Shown: positions 10,373-20,499 of the stretch, piece after piece
How positions within the stretch are numbered: the stretch's first letter is position 1
Layout: every line of letters begins with the position of its first letter
NCBI GenBank assembly: GCA_964059195.1
Contig: CAXKWD010000006.1
Span: forward strand, 175,458,825 to 175,522,824
DNA length: 64,000 nucleotides
Reading direction: 5' to 3'
From: Ectobius pallidus
Lineage: Eukaryota > Arthropoda > Insecta > Blattodea > Ectobiidae
Position numbers and translations under genes: made by a program
Notes under the pieces: model-generated
Told to the model about the DNA's origin: nothing
The model's input: only the letters and a program-made list of their open reading frames with translations
The model's database searches: none

Positions 10373-10800
10373 CTAAACTTATGTAACAAAGTGCCAGAAT
10401 GCTTTTGTTTAATCAGTTATTATTGCAAGTATGACATGCAGAAAATAGGCCTAAGTTATTTTTCTAATCGATTTCCGAGTTAAGCTCTAGATCGATTCAT
10501 TAAGTAGGGCTTACGGAAGAACAAAGCTCTAGTTTGATAAGCATATGTGATGGAATATGTGGGTAGTGTTATTTGTCAAAGCTAACTGTATTGCAACTTC
10601 CAAAGCCGTATATGAACACTGTAATACAATATCTTGTCATGAGAATTGAATTCCATTTGATAAATTCTTTCTAATACATTACCATAAAATAGGCACTAAA
10701 TTCGGCATCACTCCGGTACCGGTCAACCGATTTGGTCCAATATCAACAGACTTCTTCCCATGGACGTTATAAATGCGTATACCAAAAGAAATATTGTTAA
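10373..10800 (+). repeat. R1 repeat copy lacking the tRNA-like insert
   Basis: Runs from AAATCAGCTAAACT through AAGTGCCAGAATGC and GCTCTAGTTTGATAAGCATA to one CGGTACCGGTCAACCGATTT module, then stops at about 10790. The TCTAGTTTGATAAGC site is uninterrupted here. In the copy at 47868 the same point carries a 188-bp tRNA-like insert, so this is an empty site. Confidence 0.65.
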
Positions 10801-11220
10801 CGTAAAGTGGCTGAAAGAAATGTAAAGTTTTGTATACAAAAATAATTTTTAAATTTCAAGTTATATTCACAGAGACACGCAGACATGCTTTTATATTAAA
10901 AATTATTTCATTGAAACTATCTGGAGGGTAGTTATAAGTCATTCACAATGAATTGAAGCCCTGCCTCTTGAACGGAACAGCTGACAAGTGAATGCACACA
11001 TTCTGCAATTCGTACGATTACTCTATATAGTAGAACTGGCATTGTGTATAGAGTGATTAACCCAGATCAGTTTCACACCATCAGTTAATATTCATTATAT
11101 AAGTTAAGTACTGCCTATTGTATTTCTGTGCCACGGCTTTCCCTTTTGTTTCGGATAATAGGGATCAAGGAAAAGTGTAACAAGTCGGATAAGTTTAAGT
11201 CTTTGCGGTCCCCGGATATC
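10800..11220. other. no gene; repeat fragment
   Basis: Contains an AACTATCTGGAGGGTAGTTA motif near 10915 that is one end of the repeat seen at 4440 and 25480. The rest has no recognisable feature. Confidence 0.4.
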
Positions 11221-11224
11221 CCAC

Positions 11225-11740
11225 CCGCGCTCTTGACTTTACGTATCGTATTGTATTGTCTTTGCGGAATATTTTATTTCTCACTCTCATGTTACCATAA
11301 AACCGTTTTGGGGATGAAATTAAACAGAAATGTAATATCCCTTTCATACTTCTCTCTCCAAAAACTTTCTCTATGTTCAGGGTAAAGAAACTTATGTGAC
11401 TGCATTATTTTCGTGGATTTCATTCTTTAATATTTATTTATAACATGGATTATATTGATAGTTCTCTAATTTGTCAAGTCTCGTTTCATTTATTTCCAAA
11501 GCCTTATGTGAAGACTGCCAACAATACTGTGGTCAAGTGAACTGTGATTTGGATTTATAATTCTGTGTAAAAAGGGATTAAGTATTCTCAAAAACATTTG
11601 AGTTTTGGCATTTAAAATCAAAATTTTTCAAAATCCTTTCTGTCAAAATTCCAAGTCTCTACCTACTATAGTTTAGGCTCTACGTTGATTCTCTCTCAGT
11701 CATTAAGACAGGATAGAGCTGCTTATATATAGAGATAAAC
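11225..11740 (+). repeat. R3 repeat copy, partial
   Basis: Shares with the copy at 15950-16630 the segments TTTCTCACTCTCATGTTACC, AATTCTGTGTAAAAAGG and CAAGTCTCTACCT, and the CAGTCATT...TATATATAGAGAT terminus. Its CCCGGCGTCGC end is missing. The 11128-11385 frame lies mostly in this repeat and is not a gene. Confidence 0.6.
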
Positions 11741-12129
11741 ATGGCTATGAAAACAATCCATAATCCTATGTTTCCAACTGTGATAAGACCGAAGAAAATT
11801 GCTTGATCTTTTATCAACGCCTTTCTCTATTCTCTCTGTCCAAATCTGCCAGCTGATCGGCAACGGTCTGATGAGCTCACTTACGCTAAGCACCGTTAAG
11901 CGCAGCCACGTGCGTGCGCCAGCTGGAAACTTCTACTCATTGCAATTATTGTAGAATTAATAGATCTACACCATTCTCCTCACAAAATGTATTTATGCAA
12001 AGACTTTTTGGCTCAATCATCTCGCAGAATTAAACATCACTTGTCACAATAAGAAACTTGTATTTTATAGCCTGCTCTTTAATTTAATAATAATTAATAT
12101 AGCTATAATTTAACAAGGTAGGCCTAGAA

Positions 12130-12624
12130 CTACACCATTTCAACCTCAATTTCGGAAAAGGTAATTTCAATTTCGGAAAAAGTAATTTCAAATTCGGAAA
12201 AAGTAATTTCAATTTCGGAAAAAGTCATCTCAATTTCGGAAAAAGTAACTTCAATTTCGGAAAAAGTCATCTCAATTTCGGAAAAAGTTACTTCAATTTC
12301 GGAAATACGAGGGCTATTTTTTAAAACATTCGATGGGGCATAAAATGAAAACCACAGTGAAAATCAAAACTGTTTTATTTGGAACATTTAGGTACACCTT
12401 CTAGCTACTTCTCTACATAATCTCGCTCCGATTGAGTCATTTGTCCTAGCGTGGTACCAACTTTACTATACCCTCTTCATATCCCTCGTATTTCCGAAAT
12501 TGAAGTTACTTTTTCCGAAATTGAAATTACCTTTTCCGAAATTGAAATTACTTTTTCCGAAATTGGAATTACTTTTTCCGAAATTGAAATTACTTTTTCC
12601 GAAATTGAGGTTGAAAAGGTGTAG
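12130..12624. repeat. palindromic minisatellite element with 21-bp units
   Basis: Outer ends CTACACCATTTCAACC and GGTTGAAAAGGTGTAG are inverted. Inside, about eight head-to-tail copies of CAATTTCGGAAAAAGTAATTT (left arm to 12305) face about six inverted copies (12491 onward). The centre holds a mini-mariner. The whole behaves as one long hairpin with a 181-bp loop. Confidence 0.85.
12308..12488 (-). mobile_element. internally deleted mariner at palindrome centre
   Basis: Ends CGAGGG/CCCTCG are flanked by TA (12306-12307 and 12489-12490). On the minus strand the interior decodes, with stops, to EGIVKLVPR-DK-LNRSE, the C-terminal signature of mariner transposase. Only this 3' coding part and the ends remain, giving a 181-bp deletion derivative. 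Confidence 0.65.
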
Positions 12625-13370
12625 ATGGCAGTCACCCTATTTTAGCTTATGCAGACGATGTTTGCTTGTTGGGCGATGACAAAAACACAATCGGGAGAAA
12701 TGCTGAAAGTCTTTTCGATGCCTCCAGGAATGTTGGATGGGAAATTAATAGAGAAAAACAGGCTATATGGTCATGGAACGTCAAAATAATGCTCCACAAA
12801 ATATTATAATAGCTGGTAAATCGTTTGAACAGGTGGAGGAATTCAAATATGTGGGAGAAATAATTACAGACACAAATAATATTAAGACAGAGTTTAAGTC
12901 TCGAATAAAATCAGTAAATGCCTATTTTTATGCAGTTCAGAAACTCTTATCTTCTCGTCTTCTGTCCAGAAATCAAAAATAAAGATTTACAAGACAATTA
13001 TTAGACATGGCCGCTTATATAATCTGAGAATATTAAAAAACAGGGAGCTTAGGAAAATATTTGGGCCTAAGAGAGACGAAAACTGCATAACGACGAGCTT
13101 CATAACCTGTACTCGTCACCGAATATAGTAAGGGTAATTAAATCACAAAGGATGAAATGGGGGAGGAAAGACATATCTCAAAAGTATTGACTGCGAGACC
13201 GGAAGGGAAAAGACCACCTGGAAGACCTAGACGTACGTGGGAGGACAATGTTAGGATAGATTTAAGGGAAGTAGGATTTGCGAGGGATGATTGGATAGAG
13301 TTAGCACAGAATAGGGTTGAATGGCGGGCTCAAGCAAGCGCGACAATGAACCCCGGATTCCATAAAATTT
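12625..13370 (+). pseudogene. LINE relic with reverse-transcriptase YADD box
   Basis: Begins in the palm domain: ILAYADDVCLLGDDKNTIGR at about 12638-12700, then RNVGWEINREK. A frameshift leads to the frame at 12767-12982 (EEFKYVGEIITDTNNIKTEF, KLLSSRLLSRNQK) that matches the usual post-palm region. After a gap it resumes with RKIFGPKRDEN and ends in the frame at 13157-13384: GEERHISKVLTARPEGKRPP, GRPRRTWEDNVRIDLREVGF. Several segments are deleted, including the usual YGCETW motif. It is inactive. Other tails of the same family are at 27690, 38022 and 39047. Confidence 0.8.
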
Positions 13371-13384
13371 TAATATTCCTTTAG

Positions 13385-14160
13385 CTTGCTTAGGAATTGT
13401 CTATTGTCATTGAGTAAGTAAGAAATAATTTAACATATACATTCATGGTGTGCTGGTCGAAAGCTGTACATTAACATTTGATCGCGTCTTGCATTCTAAG
13501 TAACTTTAATTAATTACAGAAAGCGAGTCGTTGATTGACTAAAACACTTCCTACTCAAACTACAAACCTCACCTTGAAAACACCTGTCCAATATTATTAT
13601 TTAGATTTCACATAATTTCTGTTGTCAACATTCCTTTTCATTCACTAATACAAACCCTACAGCAATTATATCGGGGGCCTAGGGTTTTCACCCTCCCTAC
13701 CCATAATATGCACAAACTCAGACTTCTATTAGCTGGGACTAGTGAATACGTACTCCCGCAATACGGCCTCTTATTCTATATCAAAATATGAAGTGAGAAA
13801 ACAATAGTCCATGTCCAGGATAAAGAAAGTTATGTGAATGTAACAGAGCAGATTTCTATAACTATCATGAATTCTATCGATGCTCTCTATTATTTCATCG
13901 AGAACATCAAATCCCAGTATCATGCTATTTCCCAAGCCAGCTGTGTACATTGCAAACAGTGTTTTCACGGAGACTGCAGATGCAGTGTGAATTCCATGTG
14001 GTCAGTTCAGTGAAAGATATTTTATTGTATACATGAAAAATTTTAACAATGCGTTTTAACGTAACCTAAGTCAGAAGACTTAAAGAATCCTATCCACTGA
14101 TACCTTATTCACTGCTGAGGGCTTTTTTTATTATCTGAGAAAAAGAGATATTGTCAACAG
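13385..14160. other. no firm gene; one weak open frame
   Basis: The minus-strand frame at 13771-13968 (65 residues) reads GLGNSMILGFDVLDEIIES in its middle, but its C-terminal part overlaps an ACATAACTTTCTCTACCCTGG-like segment shared with R3. I cannot support it as a gene. Nothing else is seen. Confidence 0.3.
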
Positions 14161-14165
14161 TATTA

Positions 14166-15076
14166 CAGGGTCTGGATTTTGATGAACTAAAAATCTTTTA
14201 AAAATGAGCTATAAAATGACTAAAAAAAATACAACAAAATCGCCCAAAAACTAACTAAAAAAAAGATCCAAAAATTTGTAAGAAAATAGTAGTTTATTCA
14301 TCAGACTTGTGTCTATTCTATATACCATTTTATGCTGACTCAATTATAGGCTTGTAATTAGTTAATTGGTACATACGGTTAAATGCAAATAGCAAACACC
14401 GTCTTTCTGTATCAGAATTAAACTTATAACAAATAGGCCTATTTATGCTTATTTAGAGTTCCGATGACCGCCTGCGTGGTCTTGTGGTTGGCACCGCTGG
14501 CTACGGATCCGTAGGCCCGGGTTCGATGCCCGGTACCTCCTCGGATTTTTCTGAAGTAGGGAGGCCTGGAACGGGGTGCACTTAGCCTTGTGATATAAAC
14601 TGAGGAACTACTAAAACCACCGTTAACGGCCGTGGGTGTCGGCATGCTGACCACATGCCCCCAATCCAACCATCTGCCTATGGTAGATGGCGCAGCGGTC
14701 GGGTGGTAGGTCTTGTCCCTTCAGGGATGTAGCGCCATGGAGTTTAGTTTTTAGTTTTAGAGTTATGATAATATTCATTGTAAGTAAATGCATAAAAACT
14801 CTATGTAACGCGAGTAACAATACAAAATGAGAAAATAATGACTCTATATTTTTTAAAATCGCCTAAAATATGAAATCTCCGAGGAAAAAAAGGCGTAAAA
14901 TGGCCATAAAAGACCAAATAAAGAAATTAAATTCTAAAAAAAGACCTAAAAATAAAGAAATAGAGAAAATGACCCTGAAAATTGCCATTTTTTATAATCT
15001 AGCAGTCATCAGAATATCTGCACAAGTGGGCAACGTCCTTGATGTAGTAGTTAAAAGATGACATGTCATCAAAATC
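14166..15076. mobile_element. diverged hAT-A-like element carrying a SINE
   Basis: The left end CAGGGTCTGGATTTTGATGA and right segment GATGACATGTCATCAAAATC are diverged hAT-A ends. The interior has the AAAATGACC/AAATCGCC motifs of that family. The right terminus is degraded, with no clean target duplication. It is interrupted by the SINE at 14466-14755. Confidence 0.55.
14466..14755 (+). repeat. tRNA-derived SINE, complete with target duplication
   Basis: The head is tRNA-like: TGGTCTTGTGGTTGGCACC as box A and GGTTCGATGCC as box B. The body includes CCATCTGCCTATGGTAGATG, GGTAGGTCTTGTCCCTTCAG and GTAGCGCCATGGAGTTTAG. The flanks TTTAGAGTTCCGAT (14452-14465) and TTTAGAGTTATGAT (14756-14769) form a 14-bp duplication with two mismatches, as expected for LINE-mediated insertion. 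Body fragments recur at 18238, 19010, 23025 and 36825. Confidence 0.8.
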
Positions 15077-15079
15077 CTC

Positions 15080-15632
15080 AAAATGCTAATAACATTTCTT
15101 AAAATAATGTACCGAAATGACTCTAGTAATTGAGGGTATAATGCAACACATCTCGTACCCAGGCAATTAATACATCATTATCTAGTAATAAACACTAGAA
15201 ATTGAAATGGCTGGACAAGGAAGCACCTAACCTACAAATAATTTGGTTAAAGTTTTGAAAGTCACGACATATGAAAATGGCAAGTAGCATTAATCACGGC
15301 ACGCTATTATTTGACACGGATGCGAGGAAAGTGACCGACATACGTGGTCAGCATCTCATCACTTATCACTTACCACTTTCCTTCCCAAGCGCGACCTTCA
15401 GGAAAGTATCAAGACTTGCTTTCGATCAAACTGGAAGCGGGCGGCATATTAATTTATTAGGACTATTTCACTCTCAAAATTTACCAATAACGTTTAGCAA
15501 TGCCTCGGATATCAACCAATCACGATCATTTATCTTATCTTTCTTTCATTATCTTAGTTTTACCTCTCCATTTTAGGATATAAGCGACCCAAGCCGCCCG
15601 GGCCTTACAGGGCCGCGACCTGTCGGGAAAGA
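15080..15632. other. no gene recognised; one 101-residue frame
   Basis: The plus-strand frame at 15271-15576 has no recognised motif and no repeat match in the window. It is slightly richer in G+C than its flanks. I treat it as unresolved. Confidence 0.25.
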
Positions 15633-15641
15633 GTTTATCTT

Positions 15642-15940
15642 TGGATCACATACATACTTTATTGACCAGACAAAGACATGGAGGGCTTCCCCGGATGAGT
15701 GATCAGCCCAATGCCGGGGCTACCTCCGAGACAACACGAACACATAGGACGAGACACACCATTCACACACACACTTACTCAGAACAAGGCGAGGATGGGA
15801 TGAAGATGATAATGATGGCCAGATGATATCCGGGGACTACAAGGGCCTAATGTCTCACAGGTGAGGAAAAACCCCAGAAAAACCCACCTAGGTAACTTGT
15901 CCCGACCAGGAATCGAACCCGGGCCCGCTGCGGTGGACTC
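15642..15940 (-). repeat. tRNA-derived SINE, minus strand, with target duplication
   Basis: Read on the minus strand, the head carries GGGCCCGGGTTCGATTCCTG (box B), then GTCGGGACAAGTTACCTAGG and GGGTTTTTCCTCACC, and ends at CAATAAAGTATGTATGTGAT, which includes an AATAAA. The flanks GTTTATCTT at 15633-15641 and 15941-15949 are identical 9-bp duplications. The 15641-15826 frame is incidental. Confidence 0.8.
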
Positions 15941-15949
15941 GTTTATCTT

Positions 15950-16630
15950 ATACTAGCTTAAAAGGCCCGGCGTCGCTCGGTTTTTGTATTTTGACATTCA
16001 AAAATAACTTATTAACGACTTACGATTTTCAAACCTTAGGTCCTTAAATAGGTATGTAGAATTTGAAATGTGGAAGAACTACTCATCACACTCAAACTAT
16101 ATCCTCAGAAAACGCTTGATATAATTTTTTATGGCTCATAGAGAATGTAGAATTTTGCAATCCATTGCTTCTACACACCAAGCCTGGTAGGAGTTGAAAT
16201 AAGAAGAAACAGAATTTCCGTTAACATAAAATTGTATTGTCTTTAAGGAAAATTTTATTTCTCACTCTCATGTTACCAAACAACCACTTCTCTAATCTGT
16301 CAAAGTCCTGTATCATTTACTTCCATAGCTACCTGTGCACACTGCGAACAATACACTGTTGTCATGAGAACTTTACATGGAATTTGATTCGGATTTGATA
16401 ATTCTGTGTAAAAAGGTATTTCATATCCTCAAAAACATTTTATTTTTGGGATTTAAAATTAAAAGAAAATTCATAATCCTTTCTTAGTGATCACTTACAT
16501 TACGAAACGAAGGTACTGTGAAAATTCCAAGTCTCTACCTGTTACAGTTTAGGCTCTATGTTGATTCTCGGTCAGTCATTCATTAAGTCAGTCAGTCAGG
16601 ACAAAGCCTCTTATATGTATAGAAGATTAT
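15950..16630 (+). repeat. R3 repeat copy, near complete
   Basis: Starts CTAGCTTAAAAGGCCCGGCG and runs through TTTATGGCTCATAGAGAATG, the CTCATGTTACC segment and CAAGTCTCTACCTGTTACAG to TCAGTCAGGACAAAGCCTCT at the end. The R3 copy at 32962-33772 has the same order in reverse. It has no open frame of interest. The class is unknown, but variable length and truncation suggest a retroposon. Confidence 0.65.
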
Positions 16631-16915
16631 CCTTATATAAGAATGCGATTCTATCTGATAAAATGTCAGCTCTTTACTGGACACGTAAGCATCAATGTGC
16701 CGTGTTTAATATGTGACATGCTGCCATTAAGCAGCACGAAAACATATTATTTTATACAACATAACTTGTTTGCAAATTAAAATAATATAAATGTGCATTG
16801 ATTAAAATTACAATTTCGATTCGGTACAACCCAGTTCGAGAGCTTTTATTGTGTTCTGATCTCAGCTTATCTGAATTGGTTTAACTATTTCTCATATGCA
16901 CAATTGATAACATTG

Positions 16916-17130
16916 GTAAATTGAATCGATTAATCGATTATTGATTCATAGTAGGCCGTGATCTGTTAGTTTTGTTTTTATGCAACAAAGCAAGAAAGTA
17001 ATTATTATTTGTATAATCCGTAACATTTTTATTCATGTAATAGTCGTAATGAATCCAGCTCGAGATTACGAGTTACATCAGATAAATTCGTAATCCCTCG
17101 TGGGATTGCCTATGAAAATAGGGGCCGCAC
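16916..17130. repeat. repeat that provides the empty site for hAT-B
   Basis: This segment (GATTGATTCATAGTAGGCCG, TAATTATTATTTGTATAATC, ATCCAGCTCGAGATTACGAG) aligns with 49968-50157. After GGGATTG it continues directly into CCTATGAAAATA, whereas at 50158 a hAT-B element interrupts at GTGATTAC. It is therefore a paralogous empty site. Confidence 0.65.
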
Positions 17131-17520
17131 CGCAGAATTGCTTCTACAGCTAACATGCATTTCATAGTAAAGGGAATGGTTAAAAACTAACCTGGAAAAA
17201 GATGGGATTTAAGATACTGTATCTCACAGTGAAAGTGAAACAAAAGAACAGATGTTATCTGTGTACTGTTCACATAATGTGAAGGACGCTGTAGAGCTGT
17301 TTCTTTGTAGAGCAAGGTTACATTTGTGATTGCTCAAATCCTATCTGCATAGATATACCTACTTGTCGATCGACCTCCTTCTTCACATAACTTCCTATTC
17401 GCTGATGTGTAACAAACCTATTACTAGGAAAATAGGTTTGTCTCCTCTTTTTGCAAGAGTTCTTATGCACCGAGACAATAGCTTCGCATATTCCCCATAT
17501 TTTTTATTACATTTCTGTCT

Positions 17521-17945
17521 GGTTCCCTACATCCCCTATGTTGGGGCGAAGGGCCTCCAAGTGAAGGTTTCTGTTATCTATGTGAATTTTGTTACGCTTA
17601 TTTTCCTAGAGATGGCAGAGGGACAGGTGGTAAGCCCATCGCCTCTCAACCCCCCCTCCGAAAACTAAGATATTACTTAGACATGAAAGAGCCGAAAAAT
17701 TTTGTTCCACAGGGATCAATTTTGGGGCCTTCTCTTTTCATCTGTATCTGATTTCCTATATTCCCTATGTTGGGGCAAAGGGCCTCCAAGTGGAGGTTTC
17801 TGTTATCTTTGTAAATTTTGTTACGCTTATTTTCCGAGAGAGGGCAGAGGGACAGGTGGTAAGCCCAACGCCTCGCAACCCCTGGAAACTAAGGTATTAC
17901 TTGGACGTGAAAAGGCGGAGAAATTTTGTCCAGAGGTTCTAATTT
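17521..17945 (+). repeat. tandem pair of ~229-bp units
   Basis: CCCTATGTTGGGGC, GGGCCTCCAAGTG and GAGGGACAGGTGGTAAGCCC recur with a 229-bp period (anchors at 17541 and 17770). A third, inverted copy is at about 53800-53990. The frames at 17330-17668 and 17702-17947 derive from it and differ from one another, so a conserved protein is unlikely. Confidence 0.6.
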
Positions 17946-17947
17946 AG

Positions 17948-18237
17948 GCTTGGGTTTCATTTACGTGCTGAAAATATAAAACATGGGCCCCCAGCTTGAA
18001 GATTATTAGATTTACAATTTATAATTTTACATGAGATATTCAATTGAAAACAATATTTTATGTCTTTACCTTTTGTTTGATACGTTAGTAGAGTATCTTA
18101 TGAATATGTGATAATTTTATAATGTTTTTCATTAAAATAATTTATGATTTAGTGACGAATATTTCAGTCTTACGCCGCGTGTCTCAGCTACTTGAGGAGC
18201 TACTTGATAAAGAAATAATGAAAACCATCATTAAGGG
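17948..18237. other. no gene recognised
   Basis: A+T-rich spacer with no repeat or motif that I recognise. Confidence 0.4.
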
Positions 18238-18335
18238 CCTTATGCCCCCAATCCTGTCATCTACCTGTGGTAGATGATGCAGCGGTGGGATGGTAGGCCT
18301 AGTCCTTTCATGGATGCAGATTTGTTCTATGGTTC
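18238..18335 (+). repeat. SINE body fragment (14466 family)
   Basis: ATGCCCCCAATCCTGTCATC followed by GGTAGATGATGCAGCGGTGG matches the 3' body of the SINE at 14466-14755. The tRNA head is missing. Confidence 0.6.
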
Positions 18336-18784
18336 TCCATTATTATTGATCCATTCATATAAGATCACACATTAGATATTGAACAGAAAGTGTGGTAAAG
18401 ATTCTTCGCTTGTGTTCAACCTATGATTTTTTAATGCTTAATTTGGTTTTTAAATGTTCGTATCTTTTATTTAATGTGCACAGTAACATGTTGCCAGGGT
18501 AGGACTCAATTATCCGGAATTCTGATTATCCGGGATCACACCAAGCCTAAAATAAATCTCCTACGTGCAGAAAATGAAACTCAATATTATGTGAAAATGA
18601 AGCATTGCCTTAGGATATTTTCCAAAAGTGTGATCTACTTCCTATTTTTGTTGTTTGTTTTTCAAATGATTCTTAACATGTACAACATGAAAATAGGAAT
18701 GTGTGAACATGTTTAGGTTTATGGGTTAAGAAAGCTTAGCACGTAAGCAACACCATTTCACACGAAGTCTCAAATTCCTACTAC

Positions 18785-18870
18785 AGTAGAAGTCCAATTA
18801 TCCGAACGCCAACTATTCGGATCGCTTTGAGGCCATATTTAAGTGGTTTTTGCAGCAATGAGCATTGGGC
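18785..18870. repeat. pogo/Tigger-like terminal fragment
   Basis: TACAGTAGAAGTCCAATTAT and CCGAACGCC resemble pogo-group ends of the CAGTAGA...ATCCGAA type, compared with the complete element at 29298-29639. The following TTTTTGCAGCAATGAGCAT recurs near 35620. A related ACTCAATTATCCGGAATTC lies at about 18506. Only one end is clear. Confidence 0.4.
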
Positions 18871-19009
18871 AACCCTCTTTCAGGGCCGATTATTTGCGAA
18901 AAAGCAAAACTTTTAGCCGAAAAAATCGACAGTTTAAAATGCATGCTAAACATTGATTGCAGTTTCCTCGTAACTTCAGTGTTTGAAACACTAAACTAAA
19001 CTGAAATCA

Positions 19010-19107
19010 GTAGCTGTACATCCTTGGAAGGACAAGGCCTACCATACGACAGCTGCGTCATCTACCATAGGCAGATGGCTGGATTGGGGGCATGTGGTCA
19101 GCAATAT
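19010..19107 (-). repeat. SINE body fragment, minus strand (14466 family)
   Basis: CAAGGCCTACCATACGACAG to GATTGGGGGCATGTGGTCAG is the reverse complement of the 14466 SINE body. It is headless. Confidence 0.6.
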
Positions 19108-19253
19108 TTATATTTATAATGTACTGCTTTATACAAAAAACAATCTGTCATGCCATAACTTAAAAAATTTCTTGTTGACAACCCATTTTGTACTGTTAAT
19201 GAATATTTCGAAAATGACTTTAAGAATTTATAGTTAGTAATAGCTAGTAAATG

Positions 19254-19842
19254 TACAAGAAACTTAATGTAGTAATTTCACTTACAATTTACAATTACAA
19301 TTAACAATTACAATTTATTTTTCCAAATTACACGAAAAATACAAAAGTTGATACACCACCCGAAGAAGCAGAGCTTGTGTTCGGGGGTGGTTCAGTTCAA
19401 TATATTAGAAAAACTTATACTAAACAATTACTTAAAACAATACATAATTTGGAGAAGTATGACAAAATATTATGTATAAAAGGTTAGAACATGTTCTATT
19501 TACAATACAAAGGTACGAGGTAATACAATAATAATACATAACAATTTATTTGTTCAATTTTAGTAAAAAACAAAGAAATTAAGTTCTATTCAAATTTTAA
19601 AGTTTAATATGAAAAATGTTATAACAGTATTAGTAGATAACAGAAGTAATAATTATATAAATTTTCTAATTTTAGACCTAAATTGTTTGTTGTTTAAGCT
19701 ATTTAGATCAGGATGGTTGGTAATAATATATTGTAAAATTGGTTGTGAATTATGTATATAATTTGTGTTGTAATTTATGTATGTAATCTTTGTACTCCTG
19801 ACTTTGTCTATTACCTAAATGGTTTAATGATAAGAAAATAAA

Positions 19843-19879
<37 letters not shown>
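19254..19879 (+). mobile_element. LINE 3' end with (ATT)n tail
   Basis: The stretch from CAATTTACAATTACAATTAA through CACCCGAAGAAGCAGAGCTT to AAAATAAAATTATTATTATT ends in about a dozen ATT units. An AATAAA followed by a short-unit tail is typical of insect CR1/RTE-like LINE 3' ends. No coding part is left. The 19750-19968 poly-Asn frame is an artefact of the tail. Confidence 0.5.
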
Positions 19880-19886
<7 letters not shown>

Positions 19887-20000
19887 GCCGACAGCCACTG
19901 CCGTTAACGTTGGTTTCCATGACCGGAGCCGCTATTTCTCTATCAAGTAGCTCCTCAATTTGAATCACGAGGCTGAGTGCACCCCGTTCCAGACCTATCT
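19880..20000 (-). repeat. SINE body fragment, minus strand
   Basis: CATGCCGACAGCCACTGCCG and GTGCACCCCGTTCCAGACC are the inverse of the middle of the SINE at 14466-14755 (GGAACGGGGTGCACTTAGCC and GTGGGTGTCGGCATG). An unrelated stretch lies between these two matches. Confidence 0.55.
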
Positions 20001-20001
20001 A

Positions 20002-20195
20002 CGAGGCGCGTCTATAAAGTTTCCCTGGGGCCGTTTACAGAAACAAAACACAATTTCATGGTCATATATATTCCAACAAACACAGCTATTTTCCAACACA
20101 TTCGCCACCGGAATTGAAACATTTGTCTTATCGTGGTACCAACTTTTGAATACTTGTGTCGTAGAAGTCTGCCGCTAGGGATTTGAACCACTGTG
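20002..20195 (-). pseudogene. mariner transposase C-terminal relic
   Basis: On the minus strand the frame reads QWFKSLAADFYDTSIQKLVP followed by RYDKCFNSGGECVGK, the C-terminal mariner signature. It then runs into an A-rich 3' region and a TATAGACGCGCCTCGTAG terminus. It is 5' truncated. The mariner relics at 2089 and 42363 are from the same or a close family. Confidence 0.65.
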
Positions 20196-20499
20196 TGACA
20201 AACATCTCCTCCTCTTTGTCTTTGTCCTCTTTGGCACAGGAAGTAAAAAGATTAAATCGCTATTGGTCCAGGAGAAAGAAACGCTGTATGATATGTCTAG
20301 TATTACTATTTTGGGGAATGGTGGAAAGACATGTATTCCACATGTCCATTGTAAGGCCAACACAATAAATGGGCTCGTGTTGGAGATATGTATTGTACTC
20401 AGCGCTGTTTATATAATCTTTGCCAGAAGCGTGATGTGACCTTTCAAGTTATCCATCTTCGTGACATCATGTTGCAACTCATCTCTTCCTTATGTATAA

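Noticed and set aside
12130..12624. CRISPR-like array because of regular 21-bp repeats
   Set aside because: The units are directly tandem without spacers, are mirrored into a palindrome, and lie in a eukaryotic transposon context.
15271..15576. 101-residue plus-strand frame as a gene
   Set aside because: No domain, no repeat support, no splice or promoter evidence; length alone is not enough in this background.
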